Of a stretch of 64,000 nucleotides of DNA, positions 50,284-60,296 are shown piece by piece (the first letter of the stretch is position 1; each line of letters begins with the position of its first letter). The notes beneath the pieces were generated by a model that was not told the DNA's origin, did no database searches, and saw only the letters and a program-made list of their open reading frames with translations. The stretch is from Armatimonadota bacterium (lineage in GTDB: Bacteria > Armatimonadota > Zipacnadia > JAUWAU01), in assembly GCA_030601885.1 (NCBI GenBank), contig JAUWAU010000028.1, forward strand, positions 22,309-86,308, read 5' to 3'. Made by a program: the position numbers and the translations under genes.

Positions 50284-52236
50284 CTACGGCGGACTTGGCG
50301 CAGAGGCGGCTTCGGGGTCTTCGGCCACGGCGGGCGCAACCTCGAAGAGCTTGGCCATGGCGGCACGAGCGATCGGTGCAGCCACTTCGCCCCCATATCC
50401 CGACAGCTCCACCAGGACCGCGCACACGTATTTCGGCTTCTCAGCCGGAGCAAAGCAGGTGAACCAGGCGTGAGTTTTGGGGTCCGACGGCCTTCGCTGC
50501 GCCGACCCCGTCTTGCCGGCCACTTGCACACCTGGGACACGGGCTGCCCTTCCCGTACCGCCGTCGCCAGCAACGACCCGGCGCATACCCTCACGGACAT
50601 GCGCCAGCATGTCCGGCGGCATGCTCACGTGGCGCACGACATCACGGCCCGCTGCAACCTCGGACGGCTGGCCGTGAGGACCTGAACGGGCGCCCGGCCA
50701 ACTAATGCGCTTGATGAGCCGGGGCCGCAAGACGTCGCCGCCGTTGGCAATGGCAGCGGTGGCCACGGCCACTTGCAGTGGCGTCACCTTGACGTCCCCC
50801 TGACCAATGGCAGCGATGGCGCTGTGGCCGGATCGCCAGAGCTCGCCGTAGTAGTCCTGGTGCCACTCGCGGGTGGGGATCAGCCCTTCGGCTTCGGCTG
50901 GCAGACAGACGCCGGTTTTTTCGCCAAAGCCGAACTCTCTCGCGCAGCGGCGAAGCTCCTCGATGGTGAGCCCTGCCTTCAGTGCAAGGCTGTAGAAGTA
51001 GATGTCGCATGACTGTTCGATGGCAGCGTACAGACTCACCCACCCGTGCTTGCCGAGGCAGCGGAACATGCGGTCACCAACGCGCATAGATCCCCGGCAT
51101 TCATAGCTTGTGCTCGGCGTGATTCGCCCGCTGCGCAGGGCGGCCAGTGCAGATATGATCTTGAAGACGGAGCCGGGCGGGTACGTGCCGCCGATAGCCC
51201 GGTTCAGCTCCGGCTTGCGAGGGTCGTGCTGAAAGAGCTCATAGTCCTCCTGCGTCCAGCCGCTTATCCAGCGGTTAGGATCGAAGCTCGGCTTACTGGC
51301 CAGCGCAAGGACTTCGCCGCTGCGGGCATCCAACACCACGGCCGCACCACCGGTGCGGCTCTTGGCCACTGCGGCTTCCAGGCTGCGCTCCAGCACCTTC
51401 TGCAGCTCTGCATCAATGGTCAGATACACGCTCGCGCCGGGCCGGGGTGGCCGCTCCGCCAGTGCCCTGCTGAAGTTGCGTCTCGCGTCCACCTCGATGA
51501 GCCGTCGGCCGGCACGGCCCTGGAGGACAAGACCAATGTCGTCATCGAATTCGCACGCGCGCTCCACGCCGGACTTGCCGATAATGGAGTCCATGAAGTA
51601 GACGGGCTCGGGCATCGCTGCGGCCCGCGCAGCAGACGGCAGCGCCCCCCACAGCTCGGCCGAGGCGGCCTGCGGCTGCAGGAATCGGTCGGACAATCTG
51701 TCGTGCTCGCGCTCACTGATCGGGCCCACGTATCCGAGCACGTGGGCGGCCAGATTAGCGCAGGGGTAGTATCGACTGGCGCGCTCTATCACCTGGATGC
51801 CGGCAGGCGGGGGCCAGCGCTCTTGCAGGCGCGCCACCTGCTCCAGGCTGATGTTCTCGGCGAGCATCGCTCCCTCGAGCGTGCGGCCCTCCCCGATCAC
51901 GCGCTGCAGCCGCAGCAACTCATCCCCTGTCGGAGCTAGCACCTCACTCAGGGCGATGAGCAGCTCCCGCCTCTGGCTGTCGCTCAATGGCTCCGGCAGC
52001 AGCTTGATGTCGTAGGCTGCCTTGTTCACCGCCAGTGGTCGGCCCATCCGGTCGTAGATGACGCCCCGGTTCGCGCGGAGACGCACCGCTTCGGTACGGT
52101 TCCCCGTCGCCCGCTGCTCGAAGGAATCCCACCGGGCGATCTGCAGCGACCACAAGCGCGCCACGAGCACGGCGAACGCCACTGCCCCCAGCACTCGCAG
52201 CACGCCAATTCGGATTCTCAGGCCCTGTTCATCCAT
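50284..52236 (-). CDS. mrdA: Penicillin-binding protein 2
   Basis: A 650-residue class B peptidoglycan transpeptidase for cell elongation. One N-terminal membrane anchor (IGVLRVLGAVAFAVLVARL), then a PBP dimerisation domain starting RANRGVIYDRMGRPLAVN, and the transpeptidase with SVFK in YPPGSVFKIISAL, the SCD triad motif and VAGKTGSAQ. ATG at 52236 lies inside the end of the upstream PBP gene (8-bp overlap), so translation is probably coupled. Followed by hemL at 45 bp. Confidence 0.92.
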   Translation of the reverse strand: MDEQGLRIRIGVLRVLGAVAFAVLVARLWSLQIARWDSFEQRATGNRTEAVRLRANRGVIYDRMGRPLAVNKAAYDIKLLPEPLSDSQRRELLIALSEVLAPTGDELLRLQRVIGEGRTLEGAMLAENISLEQVARLQERWPPPAGIQVIERASRYYPCANLAAHVLGYVGPISEREHDRLSDRFLQPQAASAELWGALPSAARAAAMPEPVYFMDSIIGKSGVERACEFDDDIGLVLQGRAGRRLIEVDARRNFSRALAERPPRPGASVYLTIDAELQKVLERSLEAAVAKSRTGGAAVVLDARSGEVLALASKPSFDPNRWISGWTQEDYELFQHDPRKPELNRAIGGTYPPGSVFKIISALAALRSGRITPSTSYECRGSMRVGDRMFRCLGKHGWVSLYAAIEQSCDIYFYSLALKAGLTIEELRRCAREFGFGEKTGVCLPAEAEGLIPTREWHQDYYGELWRSGHSAIAAIGQGDVKVTPLQVAVATAAIANGGDVLRPRLIKRISWPGARSGPHGQPSEVAAGRDVVRHVSMPPDMLAHVREGMRRVVAGDGGTGRAARVPGVQVAGKTGSAQRRPSDPKTHAWFTCFAPAEKPKYVCAVLVELSGYGGEVAAPIARAAMAKLFEVAPAVAEDPEAASAPSPP

Positions 52237-54586
52237 CGGTATCAATGAGTGTTTCCGGGATCGCGTCGGCAGGCGTGCTCTCCTCGGCCGGGGGTGACTC
52301 GCCTCCCGGCAGCGGCCCGTGGATGTGGCAGGAGCCGGCAGGGGCACTCCCCTCCGGAAACTCTTCGGTTCGCGTGTTGGGGCAGTACGCGGTGGCGGGT
52401 TTGCCGGAGTCTACACAAATGGTAACCGATTCGGTGCGAACCGGCTCCGGTTCGGGCCGAGAGGGCCGGGTAGATTCCGACCGGGAGCGAGAAGACGCCT
52501 CGCCGAACCCACCATGCCGGGGGCACTGCTCTCGCGGCGCTTGGTCGCGCGGGAATGCACGGTCCTCCGTCCGCGGGCAGTACGGCCCTGCGAGAGCGCC
52601 GCTCTCGATGCAGATGGGCTCCACAACCGGTAGCTCCTCTTCCACCCTCTCGGACTTGGTGCCGACGATGCTGCCTCCCGCCGGAAACTTGCCCTCGGGC
52701 TTGATGATCTTGATGGCCTCGGCCATGAACTTCCGCCATATCGGCAATGCACCCCCGCTGCCTGTCACCCTTCGGGTCGGAGCGTAGTCGTCGCGGCCCA
52801 CCCACACGGCGGTGCACAGCTCGGGCGTGAAGCCGATGAACCAGGCGTCGCGCCAGTCCTCGTTGGTTCCCGTCTTGCCGGCACACGCAATGCCGAGGCG
52901 CGCTGCTGTTCCGGCTGCAGTTCCGGAACGGGAACGCACCACTGCCTCCATCATCCTCCGCATCTCGACGGCGACGTCACGATGGATGACGCGAACGCGC
53001 CCGGGGCGCTGCACGGGAAGGTGCTCACCGCGAGAATCGGTCACGTCGTCGATCAGCGTCGGGGTCGGACGCAGGCCTCCGGAGGCGATGGTGGAAAAGC
53101 CGGTGGCCATCTCGAGGGGACTGAACCCGACGGTGCCCAACGCCATCGACAGGTACCGATGCTCGTGGAAGCGCCATGACGGAACGTCCGTCATGCGCGA
53201 TGCCGTTTGCACAACCGGGTCAATGCCGACATCGCGCAGGAGGCGAATCGCGGCGCAATTGATGGAGCTGGCCAGCGCCCGGCGGAGGGTGTACGTCCCC
53301 TCCTGGCCGCGGTTGTAATTGTGGAATGTGTGCACCCGACCGTCTACCGTGGGGACGGTGACCTTGGCGCCGCTGATGGCGGAGTTCGGACCCCACCCAT
53401 ACTGGAGCGCAGTGGCATAGACGTACGGCTTGAACGCCGAGCCGACGGGACGCGCGTGTGTGGCCCGGTTCCACTGGTTCTCCAGGTACGGACCGACCCC
53501 CCCAACCATCGCCAACACCCGCCCCGTACGCACCTCCATGCACAGCACAGCCCCCTGCGTGACCTTCTTGTCCTTCAGGTTGGCAACGCCCTCCGCGAGG
53601 ACTTGCTCGGCGATCCGCTGCAGCCGCATATCCAGAGTCGTGTGCACCCGCAGGCCGCCGGCATACACGATCTCCTCGCCCCATCTGTTGCTCAGGTACT
53701 TGATGACCTCGGCCGTAAAGTACGGCGCCTTGCGGCTCTCGATGCCCCGACTCTTGCGCTCGGCGAGGTACTTCTGCACCTGCTCCTTTTTCGCCTTGGC
53801 CGCCTCCGCCGGCGAAATGTCCCCACACCTGACCATGGCATCGAGCACCGTATTGCGGCGCTGCTTGGCCCGCTGTGGGTGGCCGTATGGCGAATAGGCG
53901 CCGGGCCGCTGGGGCAGGCCGGCCAGCAGAGCGCACTGCGCCAGCGTGAGCCCGCCGAGCTCATCAACCGACTTGCCGTAGTACAGCTCTGCGGCCGTGG
54001 CAATCCCGTAGGCGCCGTGCCCGTAGTAGACTTCGTTGAGGTACATCTCGAGGATCTCATCTTTGGAGAACTTGCGCTCCATCTGAACGGCCAGCAGCAC
54101 TTCCTTGATCTTGCGGTTGACGGTCCTTTCGCGGCTCAGCCAGATGCTGCGGGCCAGTTGCTGAGTGATGGTGCTGGCGCCCTGGGTGGTCTTGCCGTGC
54201 CGCACATTGGCCCACAGCGCGCGCCCCATGCCCCATGGATCCACTCCCTGGTGACGCCAGAAACGACGATCTTCCACGGCCACCGTTGCCTGACGCAGCC
54301 AACGAGGCACATCTCGCAGGCGCACTGGCTCCCGGTACTGCTCGCGATAGATCCTGGCCAAGACGGTCCACGCCGGCGACGGATTACGGTCGCCGCTCTT
54401 GGCATACAGCACCGTGTTGAGCTGCGGCCGATAGGCGGAGAGCTGCGTGGTGTCCGGCAGCACACGGTTGACGCTGACGAGGCCGCCCATCAGAAGCCCC
54501 ACAACGGCCACGAAGCCGAACAGGAGCAACAGATTCAGCGTCAGGAGAACCTTTCGCAGCCTGCGAATGAACTTCCGCGAGCGCAT
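52229..54586 (-). CDS. Bifunctional class A penicillin-binding protein (PBP1)
   Basis: A 785-residue murein synthase. An N-terminal membrane helix precedes the GT51 glycosyltransferase (VEDRRFWRHQGVDPWG, TTQGASTITQQLAR, LNEVYYGHGAYG). The transpeptidase has SAFK in RPVGSAFKPYVYA, SIN in LASSINCAAIR and CAGKTGTNEDWRDAWF (pieces CAGKTGT). The C-terminal 150 residues contain two similar Cys repeats (CIESGALAGPYCP and CVDSGKPATAYCP, each ending C..HG). ATG at 54586; an upstream TTG is less likely. First gene of the long minus-strand run. Confidence 0.93.
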   Translation of the reverse strand: MRSRKFIRRLRKVLLTLNLLLLFGFVAVVGLLMGGLVSVNRVLPDTTQLSAYRPQLNTVLYAKSGDRNPSPAWTVLARIYREQYREPVRLRDVPRWLRQATVAVEDRRFWRHQGVDPWGMGRALWANVRHGKTTQGASTITQQLARSIWLSRERTVNRKIKEVLLAVQMERKFSKDEILEMYLNEVYYGHGAYGIATAAELYYGKSVDELGGLTLAQCALLAGLPQRPGAYSPYGHPQRAKQRRNTVLDAMVRCGDISPAEAAKAKKEQVQKYLAERKSRGIESRKAPYFTAEVIKYLSNRWGEEIVYAGGLRVHTTLDMRLQRIAEQVLAEGVANLKDKKVTQGAVLCMEVRTGRVLAMVGGVGPYLENQWNRATHARPVGSAFKPYVYATALQYGWGPNSAISGAKVTVPTVDGRVHTFHNYNRGQEGTYTLRRALASSINCAAIRLLRDVGIDPVVQTASRMTDVPSWRFHEHRYLSMALGTVGFSPLEMATGFSTIASGGLRPTPTLIDDVTDSRGEHLPVQRPGRVRVIHRDVAVEMRRMMEAVVRSRSGTAAGTAARLGIACAGKTGTNEDWRDAWFIGFTPELCTAVWVGRDDYAPTRRVTGSGGALPIWRKFMAEAIKIIKPEGKFPAGGSIVGTKSERVEEELPVVEPICIESGALAGPYCPRTEDRAFPRDQAPREQCPRHGGFGEASSRSRSESTRPSRPEPEPVRTESVTICVDSGKPATAYCPNTRTEEFPEGSAPAGSCHIHGPLPGGESPPAEESTPADAIPETLIDTDG

Positions 54587-54609
54587 GGCCAACCCGCCAC
54601 CTGCCCGAG

Positions 54610-54639
54610 ATTATACATTATCGGGGGCGACAAATCTAT
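54610..54639 (-). promoter_or_regulatory. Probable promoter of the penicillin-binding protein genes
   Basis: On the minus strand a perfect -10 TATAAT (54615-54610) lies about 17 bp before the likely transcription start region of the PBP gene at 54586. The -35 at 17-bp spacing is TAGATT, only 3 of 6 to consensus. On the other side, an inverted repeat GGGCAC/GTGCCC (54647-54659) may serve the divergent queD operon. Confidence 0.5.
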
Positions 54640-54786
54640 CTATTACGGGCACAGTGCCCATCTGTCGGACGCTCCCGCGCTCGCCAGAGTTCCGGCGGGG
54701 TATGCTGACAGATGAGCGGAAGGACTCACCCTCAGCGCCGGAGAAGTAGCGTTCGTAACATGGCGTGGCTACACGGGGGCCTGTGT

Positions 54787-55188
54787 GTGTACGAGGTCAT
54801 GGTCGAAACAGGGTTCGAGGCCGCCCATCAGCTCCCACAGCATAAGGGCAAGTGCGCCCGCCTGCATGGGCACAATTACAGCGTGCAGGTGTTCGTGGCC
54901 GGGCAGGAACTGAACGATGCCGGCATGCTCATCGATTTCGGCGACATAAAGCGCGAGTGCCGGGCGACGCTGCGGGCATTCGATCACCGTTATCTGAATG
55001 AGCTTGCCGAATTCGCCGAGGTCTACCCGACCACGGAGCAGTTAGCCCGCATCCTGCATGAGCGGCTGTCCGCGGTGCTGAACGCGCCGGGGCGGCGCGT
55101 CACCCGGGTGCGCGTCTGGGAGACGCCGACATCGTGCGTCACCTACGCGCCTGAGGCTGAGCCGGGCGAGGGGCGCGGCAATGACTAG
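54787..55188 (+). CDS. queD: 6-carboxytetrahydropterin synthase
   Basis: A 133-residue enzyme of queuosine-precursor (preQ0) synthesis. Zinc ligands are His14 in EAAHQL and His27/His29 in ARLHGHNY; catalytic Cys23 is in KGKCARLHGH; Asp66-His67 in FDHRYL complete the site. The GTG at 54787 was chosen because YEVMVETGFEAAH is the family N-terminus and GGGGG lies seven bases upstream. An ATG at 54760 would add nine atypical residues. First gene of queD-queC-DUF366-queE. Confidence 0.9.
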   Translation: MYEVMVETGFEAAHQLPQHKGKCARLHGHNYSVQVFVAGQELNDAGMLIDFGDIKRECRATLRAFDHRYLNELAEFAEVYPTTEQLARILHERLSAVLNAPGRRVTRVRVWETPTSCVTYAPEAEPGEGRGND

Positions 55189-55909
55189 CGTGGCGCTGCT
55201 CTCCGGTGGGCTGGACTCGGCGGTTGCCCTGGCGCTGGCCGCTGGGGAGAACGAGGCGGGCGACGCGAAGGGCGTGAGCCTGGCACTTACCTTCGACTAT
55301 GGGCAGCGCGCGGCGCCGCGGGAAATCGCCGCCGCACACGGCATGTGCGCCGCGTTTGATATCGCGCACCAGGTGGTAGAGCTGCCATGGCTGACCCGCC
55401 TCGCGCCGCCGGCCATTGTGGACCCGGCGAGCGCGCTGCCTACGCTCACCGAGGCGGACCTGAGCAGCGCCGGTGCAAACCTGGAGGAGACTGCTGGGAC
55501 AGTCTGGGTGCCGAATAGGAACGGGATCTTCGTTAACATCGCGGCCGCATACGCTGAGCAGCTCGGCGCAGCCGAAGTCGTCTGTGGGTTCAACGCCGAG
55601 GAAGCGGCGACGTTCCCCGACAACTCGCCGGAGTTTGTTGATGCCGCTACCGCGTCGCTGCGCTTCTCTACCCGCAGCCACGTGCGGCTCCGGAGCCCGA
55701 CGGGCGGGCTCAACAAGCGGCAGATCGTTGAGCTCGGGCGGCGCATCGAAGCCCCGATCCACCTGATCTGGAGCTGCTACGACGGCGGGACGGAGCACTG
55801 CTATCGCTGCGAATCGTGTGTTCGTCTCAGGCGGGCACTCACTGCCGCCGGAAGCTGGGAGTGGTTCAATGCGGTCCGGACTCCCCCGGAGGCGCGGGAA
55901 CACCCATGA
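55181..55909 (+). CDS. queC: 7-cyano-7-deazaguanine synthase
   Basis: A 242-residue ATP-dependent synthetase converting CDG to preQ0. The ATP loop SGGLDSAVAL, FDYGQRAAPRE, and VPNRNGIFVNIAAAYAEQLGA (pieces VPNRNGIFVN) are present; zinc is held by Cys residues in WSCYDGG and HCYRCESCVRLR. Overlaps queD by 8 bp and the next gene in an ATGA junction. Confidence 0.94.
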   Translation: MTSVALLSGGLDSAVALALAAGENEAGDAKGVSLALTFDYGQRAAPREIAAAHGMCAAFDIAHQVVELPWLTRLAPPAIVDPASALPTLTEADLSSAGANLEETAGTVWVPNRNGIFVNIAAAYAEQLGAAEVVCGFNAEEAATFPDNSPEFVDAATASLRFSTRSHVRLRSPTGGLNKRQIVELGRRIEAPIHLIWSCYDGGTEHCYRCESCVRLRRALTAAGSWEWFNAVRTPPEAREHP

Positions 55910-56463
55910 TCCATGCTTGGATCGAGGAGAGCATCGATTACACCGGCGAACAGCTCCGCTCGCTGTGGGCCTTCGAGCGCTTCGGCCTCCAAGGTGACAG
56001 CATCGTCGCGTTCGTCGGCAAAGCCGACGTTGATCGCGCCCACCTGGTGGACCGGCGCGATGCGCGACAGGGGAAGCCGATATATAGCGAGCAGATGCTG
56101 CATTTCATCGTCGAGCACTTCGATACCGACCTTGAGAAGGCAATCTGGCGACAGCGACTGCTGATATGCATCATCCGCGAGGAACTGGAGGAGCACGTGC
56201 CCGGTCTAACTCTCATACGCCGAGGCGACGACTTATTCTTTGGCGACCGGAAGCTCACCGTGTCCATAGCGACCGTCAGCCCGCTCTCATCGCTCATCCA
56301 TACGGGAATAAACGTCGTCGCCGAGAAGGCGCCGGTACCCGCCTGCGGGCTGCGCGAGTGGGGCCTGGACGCGCCGCAGATCGGGCGGCTCATGGCGGAG
56401 CGCTACGCGGCGGAGGTCGAAAGCATCAGGAAGGCGCGATGCAAGGTCAGGGCCGTGCAGTGA
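55906..56463 (+). CDS. DUF366-family protein in the queuosine operon
   Basis: A 185-residue protein beginning MIHAWIEESIDYTGEQLRSL. Features such as GDSIVAFVGKADVDRAHLVD, MLHFIVEHFDTDLEKAI and HTGINVVAEKAPVPACGL (pieces SSLIHTGINV) fit DUF366, a family of unknown function. It starts inside the queC stop (ATGA) and overlaps the queE start by 25 bp, so it is under the same control and is likely to act in deazapurine synthesis or transfer. No membrane segment. Confidence 0.8.
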   Translation: MIHAWIEESIDYTGEQLRSLWAFERFGLQGDSIVAFVGKADVDRAHLVDRRDARQGKPIYSEQMLHFIVEHFDTDLEKAIWRQRLLICIIREELEEHVPGLTLIRRGDDLFFGDRKLTVSIATVSPLSSLIHTGINVVAEKAPVPACGLREWGLDAPQIGRLMAERYAAEVESIRKARCKVRAVQ

Positions 56464-57260
56464 GCCCCGGGAGCGTGGGCGGGCAGGCGGGACCGACGGC
56501 CGATGTAGCGGAGGTCTTCTCGACCATACAGGGCGAAGGGCTGCTGGTGGGAACGCGACAGGTGTTCTGTCGGTTCTACGGGTGCGATCTGGACTGTATG
56601 TATTGCGATACGCCGGCCAGTCGCATGCAGACGGGCAGGTGCGTCGTCGAGAGGGCCCCGGGAGCACGGGATTTCGAGCAGCGTGACAATCCGTTCACCC
56701 CGGAGCGTCTGCTGGACCTGGTGCTGGATTTCGACGAGCCGCCGGGGCTCCATCACTCGGTGGCCCTCACCGGTGGCGAGCCGCTGGAGCGGGCGGACTT
56801 TCTGGTCGCCTTCGCCCCGTTGCTGCGCCAGCGGGGAGTGCGAACGTACTTGGAGACAAACGGCGTGCTGCCGGAGGCACTTCACCGGACCATTGATGGC
56901 TTCGACATAATAGCTATGGACGTCAAGCTGCCGAGTGCCATCGGGCGCGACGTGTTTGCCGCGAGCCGGGAGTTCTTGCGCATTGCCCAGCAGCATGCTC
57001 GTCAGACCGATCGGCCGGACGTCTTCGTCAAGGTGGTTCTCACGGCGGAAGCGGGGAACGCGGAGTTGGTACGGGCTTTTGAAACTGTTGCCGGCGTGGA
57101 CCGGCGCATTCCGGTCGTTCTGCAGCCGGTCACGCCCGCGGGTGCGGTGAAACAGCCCCCCGGACCGGCCCGCGTCCTGGAGGTATTCGATCTCGCACGG
57201 GGCATTCTGAACGAGGTGCGCGTCATCCCGCAGGTGCACAGACTGATGCAGCAGCTTTGA
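56439..57260 (+). CDS. queE: 7-carboxy-7-deazaguanine synthase (radical SAM)
   Basis: A 273-residue radical SAM enzyme converting carboxytetrahydropterin to CDG. FSTIQGEGLLVGTRQVFCRF leads into the cluster motif GCDLDCMYCDTP (CxxxCxxC). VALTGGEPL and LETNGVLPEAL match the fold. It is longer than many QueE proteins (about 210-240 residues). ATG at 56439 has AGGA at five bases. Last gene of the operon. Confidence 0.92.
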   Translation: MQGQGRAVSPGSVGGQAGPTADVAEVFSTIQGEGLLVGTRQVFCRFYGCDLDCMYCDTPASRMQTGRCVVERAPGARDFEQRDNPFTPERLLDLVLDFDEPPGLHHSVALTGGEPLERADFLVAFAPLLRQRGVRTYLETNGVLPEALHRTIDGFDIIAMDVKLPSAIGRDVFAASREFLRIAQQHARQTDRPDVFVKVVLTAEAGNAELVRAFETVAGVDRRIPVVLQPVTPAGAVKQPPGPARVLEVFDLARGILNEVRVIPQVHRLMQQL

Positions 57261-57383
57261 TCCGCCTGCGCAAACGCAGGTGCGCGCCGATTTGAAGAAG
57301 CGGATCCAATGGAACCATGAGCCGGTTCCGCTGACGTACGTGGGCGACTGACGACAAGAAATGCCAGAAAAGGGGTGAAGACG

Positions 57384-58181
57384 TTGCAGCGCAAAACGGG
57401 TGTCATCATACTGGGAATCATCGTTGCACTGGCGGGCCACGTAGCCCTAAGCTCCGCCCAGGAGGCAAAGCACGTCCCGCTAATGGGCACGGTCACGCTC
57501 AAAGGCGGCAAGACGCTGCAGGGCGATCTCCTACTTGTGGCCTTCGGGGTCACAGAGGCGGCCCGATTCGGGTCCGACAAGGTCGAGGTGGACGAGGGCG
57601 GCAAGCTCGAGCTCGACGTCAACGGGGAAAAGAAGACCATCCCCGGTCCGGACATCGCCACCGTGGAGGCGGAGTGGACGGACGTGGGTACCGAGGAGAA
57701 GTCCGACTGGCAGATCGTGTCCCTGACGGTTACCACCCGCGATGGGCAGACGGTCACCGGCAAGCCGTCGTGGTTCATGCCGATGAGCGGGCTAAGAGTC
57801 GATCCCGGTGAGGGCGAGGACCGCATCGAACTGGAAGTGTATCCGCTCTTCCGGACCGAGTTCGACCCCGACAGTCTGATCGTGAAGGTCGATCTCAGCG
57901 GCGCAGCCCCAGCCGAGGCGGAGAAGCCCACGCCCGTGGAGACGCCGCCGGTACCCCCCATCCCCACACCGACGGTCGAGACGCCCGAGGAAGAGGCGCC
58001 CACCGAAGAGGAACCAGCGTTGGAGGCGGTCCCGCCGGTGACACCACCGCCGGCAGTCGCTCCGGCCGTGGAGACCCGCGAGCCCGCACCGCAGCCAAAG
58101 CCGGCGACTCTGTCGCTGACGATCATCTGCCCACACTGCGGCGAGAAGATCACGATCAACATTGACGCCCACGCCGCGTAA
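57384..58181 (+). CDS. Secreted protein with Pro/Glu linker and C-terminal zinc ribbon
   Basis: A 265-residue protein of unknown function. A signal segment ends near LSSAQEAK. About 25-175 is beta-rich (GTVTLKGGKTLQGDLLLVAFG, VSLTVTTRDGQTVTGKPSWF), then a 60-residue linker rich in Pro, Glu and Thr, then ICPHCGEKITI at the C-terminus. Only one CxxC pair is seen, so a metal site would need a second chain. TTG start at 57384 has GGGG at eight bases; a GTG at 57375 is possible but abuts the ribosome site. Confidence 0.6.
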   Translation: MQRKTGVIILGIIVALAGHVALSSAQEAKHVPLMGTVTLKGGKTLQGDLLLVAFGVTEAARFGSDKVEVDEGGKLELDVNGEKKTIPGPDIATVEAEWTDVGTEEKSDWQIVSLTVTTRDGQTVTGKPSWFMPMSGLRVDPGEGEDRIELEVYPLFRTEFDPDSLIVKVDLSGAAPAEAEKPTPVETPPVPPIPTPTVETPEEEAPTEEEPALEAVPPVTPPPAVAPAVETREPAPQPKPATLSLTIICPHCGEKITINIDAHAA

Positions 58182-58392
58182 CGCCGGCATGCGACGGGCA
58201 GCCATGAGCACGCGGAGGGGAGCACGTGCCCGTCGCTGACCCTTACGGCTGTCGGGCGGCTCTTTGCGCGGCTGAAGCCGCAGGGCTTCGGCCGCGCGTT
58301 CGTTCTTGACTCCCGCGCTGCGGGCACGGCAGAGCCCATAACGCCACACATGGGCCGCTGCGAGTGCACGCAGCTCCGAGGGGCATTCGGCG

Positions 58393-60296
58393 GTGCAGAT
58401 AGCAATCACGGCGCTGGACGACCCGCGCTTTGAACGGAACAGCTCTCACTTTGCTCCGCTCCAGCCAGTGCGCCTGGCCGTCAGCGGCGCGCGGCGTACG
58501 GGCAGTGTGGGGATCAGCGTCGCCGATGGCCGCGGCACAGTGTACGCGGCCAAGAAGGTGGCGCCGGAGGACGGCCAGGCCACGTTGGAGCTGCGGGTCC
58601 GTGGCGCGCTGGGCAGGCACACGGTCAAGGTGATGCCGGAGGGCCCAAACAGCCCCATGATCATGGGGCACTTCCAAGTGACCGCCGAGACGCGCGTCGT
58701 GACCGGCGACGAAGTCTTCGACGACTTCGTTGAGCGCGTCAAGGCACTCATGCTGAATAACATAGGCGCCCTTTTCGTTCGGGGCGACGTCGTCAAGGGC
58801 TATCAGTCGCCCGACACGCGGCAGATCTGCCTCCGACATCACACACATCAAATGAGGGGATTCAAGTATTGGGAGCCAGACGTGCGCAGCGTCGTCGATC
58901 ACTTCTGCGAGGCGCAGCTCCCCGACGGCAGCTTCTACGACGGCGTGGCCACGGGCGCCCCTGGGCCGGATCATGACCCCACATATCACTGGCGTAGCCG
59001 GTATGACGAGCAGCGCGATGTGCGCTACAGCCGGTCCACGGTGCTGGCGGACGTCGAGTATCTGGCCGTCGAAGCCGTGTACACGGCCTGGCAGGCGACC
59101 GGGGATGACGAATGGGTGCGAACGAAGCTGCCCGCGTTGGAGAAGGCCCTCATCTACAGCATGACCGATCCGCAGCGCTGGTCGCCGCAGCATGAGCTGG
59201 TGAAGCGGGGCTTCACCATAGACACCTGGGATTTCGAGTGCGGCGAGCCGGTGCGGCTACCTGACGGCCGCCGCACACGTCGCTGCGAAATCGACCAGCA
59301 CACTCGCTTCGGCATCATGCACGGCGACAACACGGGCATGTGCAAGGCGTGCCGGCTGCTTGGTGCCATGTTCGAACACTGCGCGCTCCCGAAGAAGGCG
59401 CACGAGTGGCAGCGGAAGGCGGAGCATTTCCAGCGCCGCGTCAATGACGTGTGTTGGAACGGGACCTTCTATCGCCACCACGTGCACATCGACCCGGTTG
59501 ACGTCGAAGGGGTGGACGAGCACGAGCAGCTCAGCCTCAGCAACGCCTGCAGCCTCAATCGTGGCACAATGACGCCCGAGATGGCTGCCAGTGTCATCGG
59601 CGAGTATCAGCGACGGCGCGACCTTCGCCAGGAGACGCACTTCGCTGAGTGGTTCTCCATCGATCCCCCATTCCGGCCGGAGGCCTTCGGCCTCGAAGGC
59701 CTCCGGCCGGGCAGCTACGTCAATGGCGGGATAATGCCGCTCGTTGGCGGCGAACTGGCCCGCGGCGCCTTTGAGCACGGCTTCGAGGCGTACGGCGTGG
59801 ACATTCTGCGTCGCTACTACCAGATGATCGCGGTAGCCAACACGACGTACCTATGGTATCATCCCGACGGGATGGCGCCCGAGCAAGAGCCGGCACTACC
59901 TGCGGACGGGTTGGGCGCGGCAGCAATGCTGTACGCATTCGTCGAGGGGCTCTGCGGCGTCGAGGACGAGGGGAAACTCTTCGAGCGTGTGCGCCTCTCC
60001 CCGCGATGGCCCGCCGCCGATGTGCCTCGTGCGTTGGTCTGCGTCAAATACGGCGCGTCGGACGGATACTTTTGCTACGAGTATACGTATGATAAGACGG
60101 AGCGGACGATACGCCTCGAGCTGACAGGCAGCGGCGCCGGCCTGAAGGGCCACGTGCTGCTGCCAGCCGGACTGACCGGCTCGTCCGTTGAGGCGGATGG
60201 TGCGCCGGCATCGTCGCGCGAGTGCGCGGTGAACGGGGCGCCCTACGTGGAGTTCGAGTTCGACGCCATACCGCGCCGTATCGTCGTCAGTGGGTG

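Noticed and set aside
59673..59710. Intrinsic terminator in the glycosidase gene
   Set aside because: It lies inside an intact reading frame and no T-run follows.
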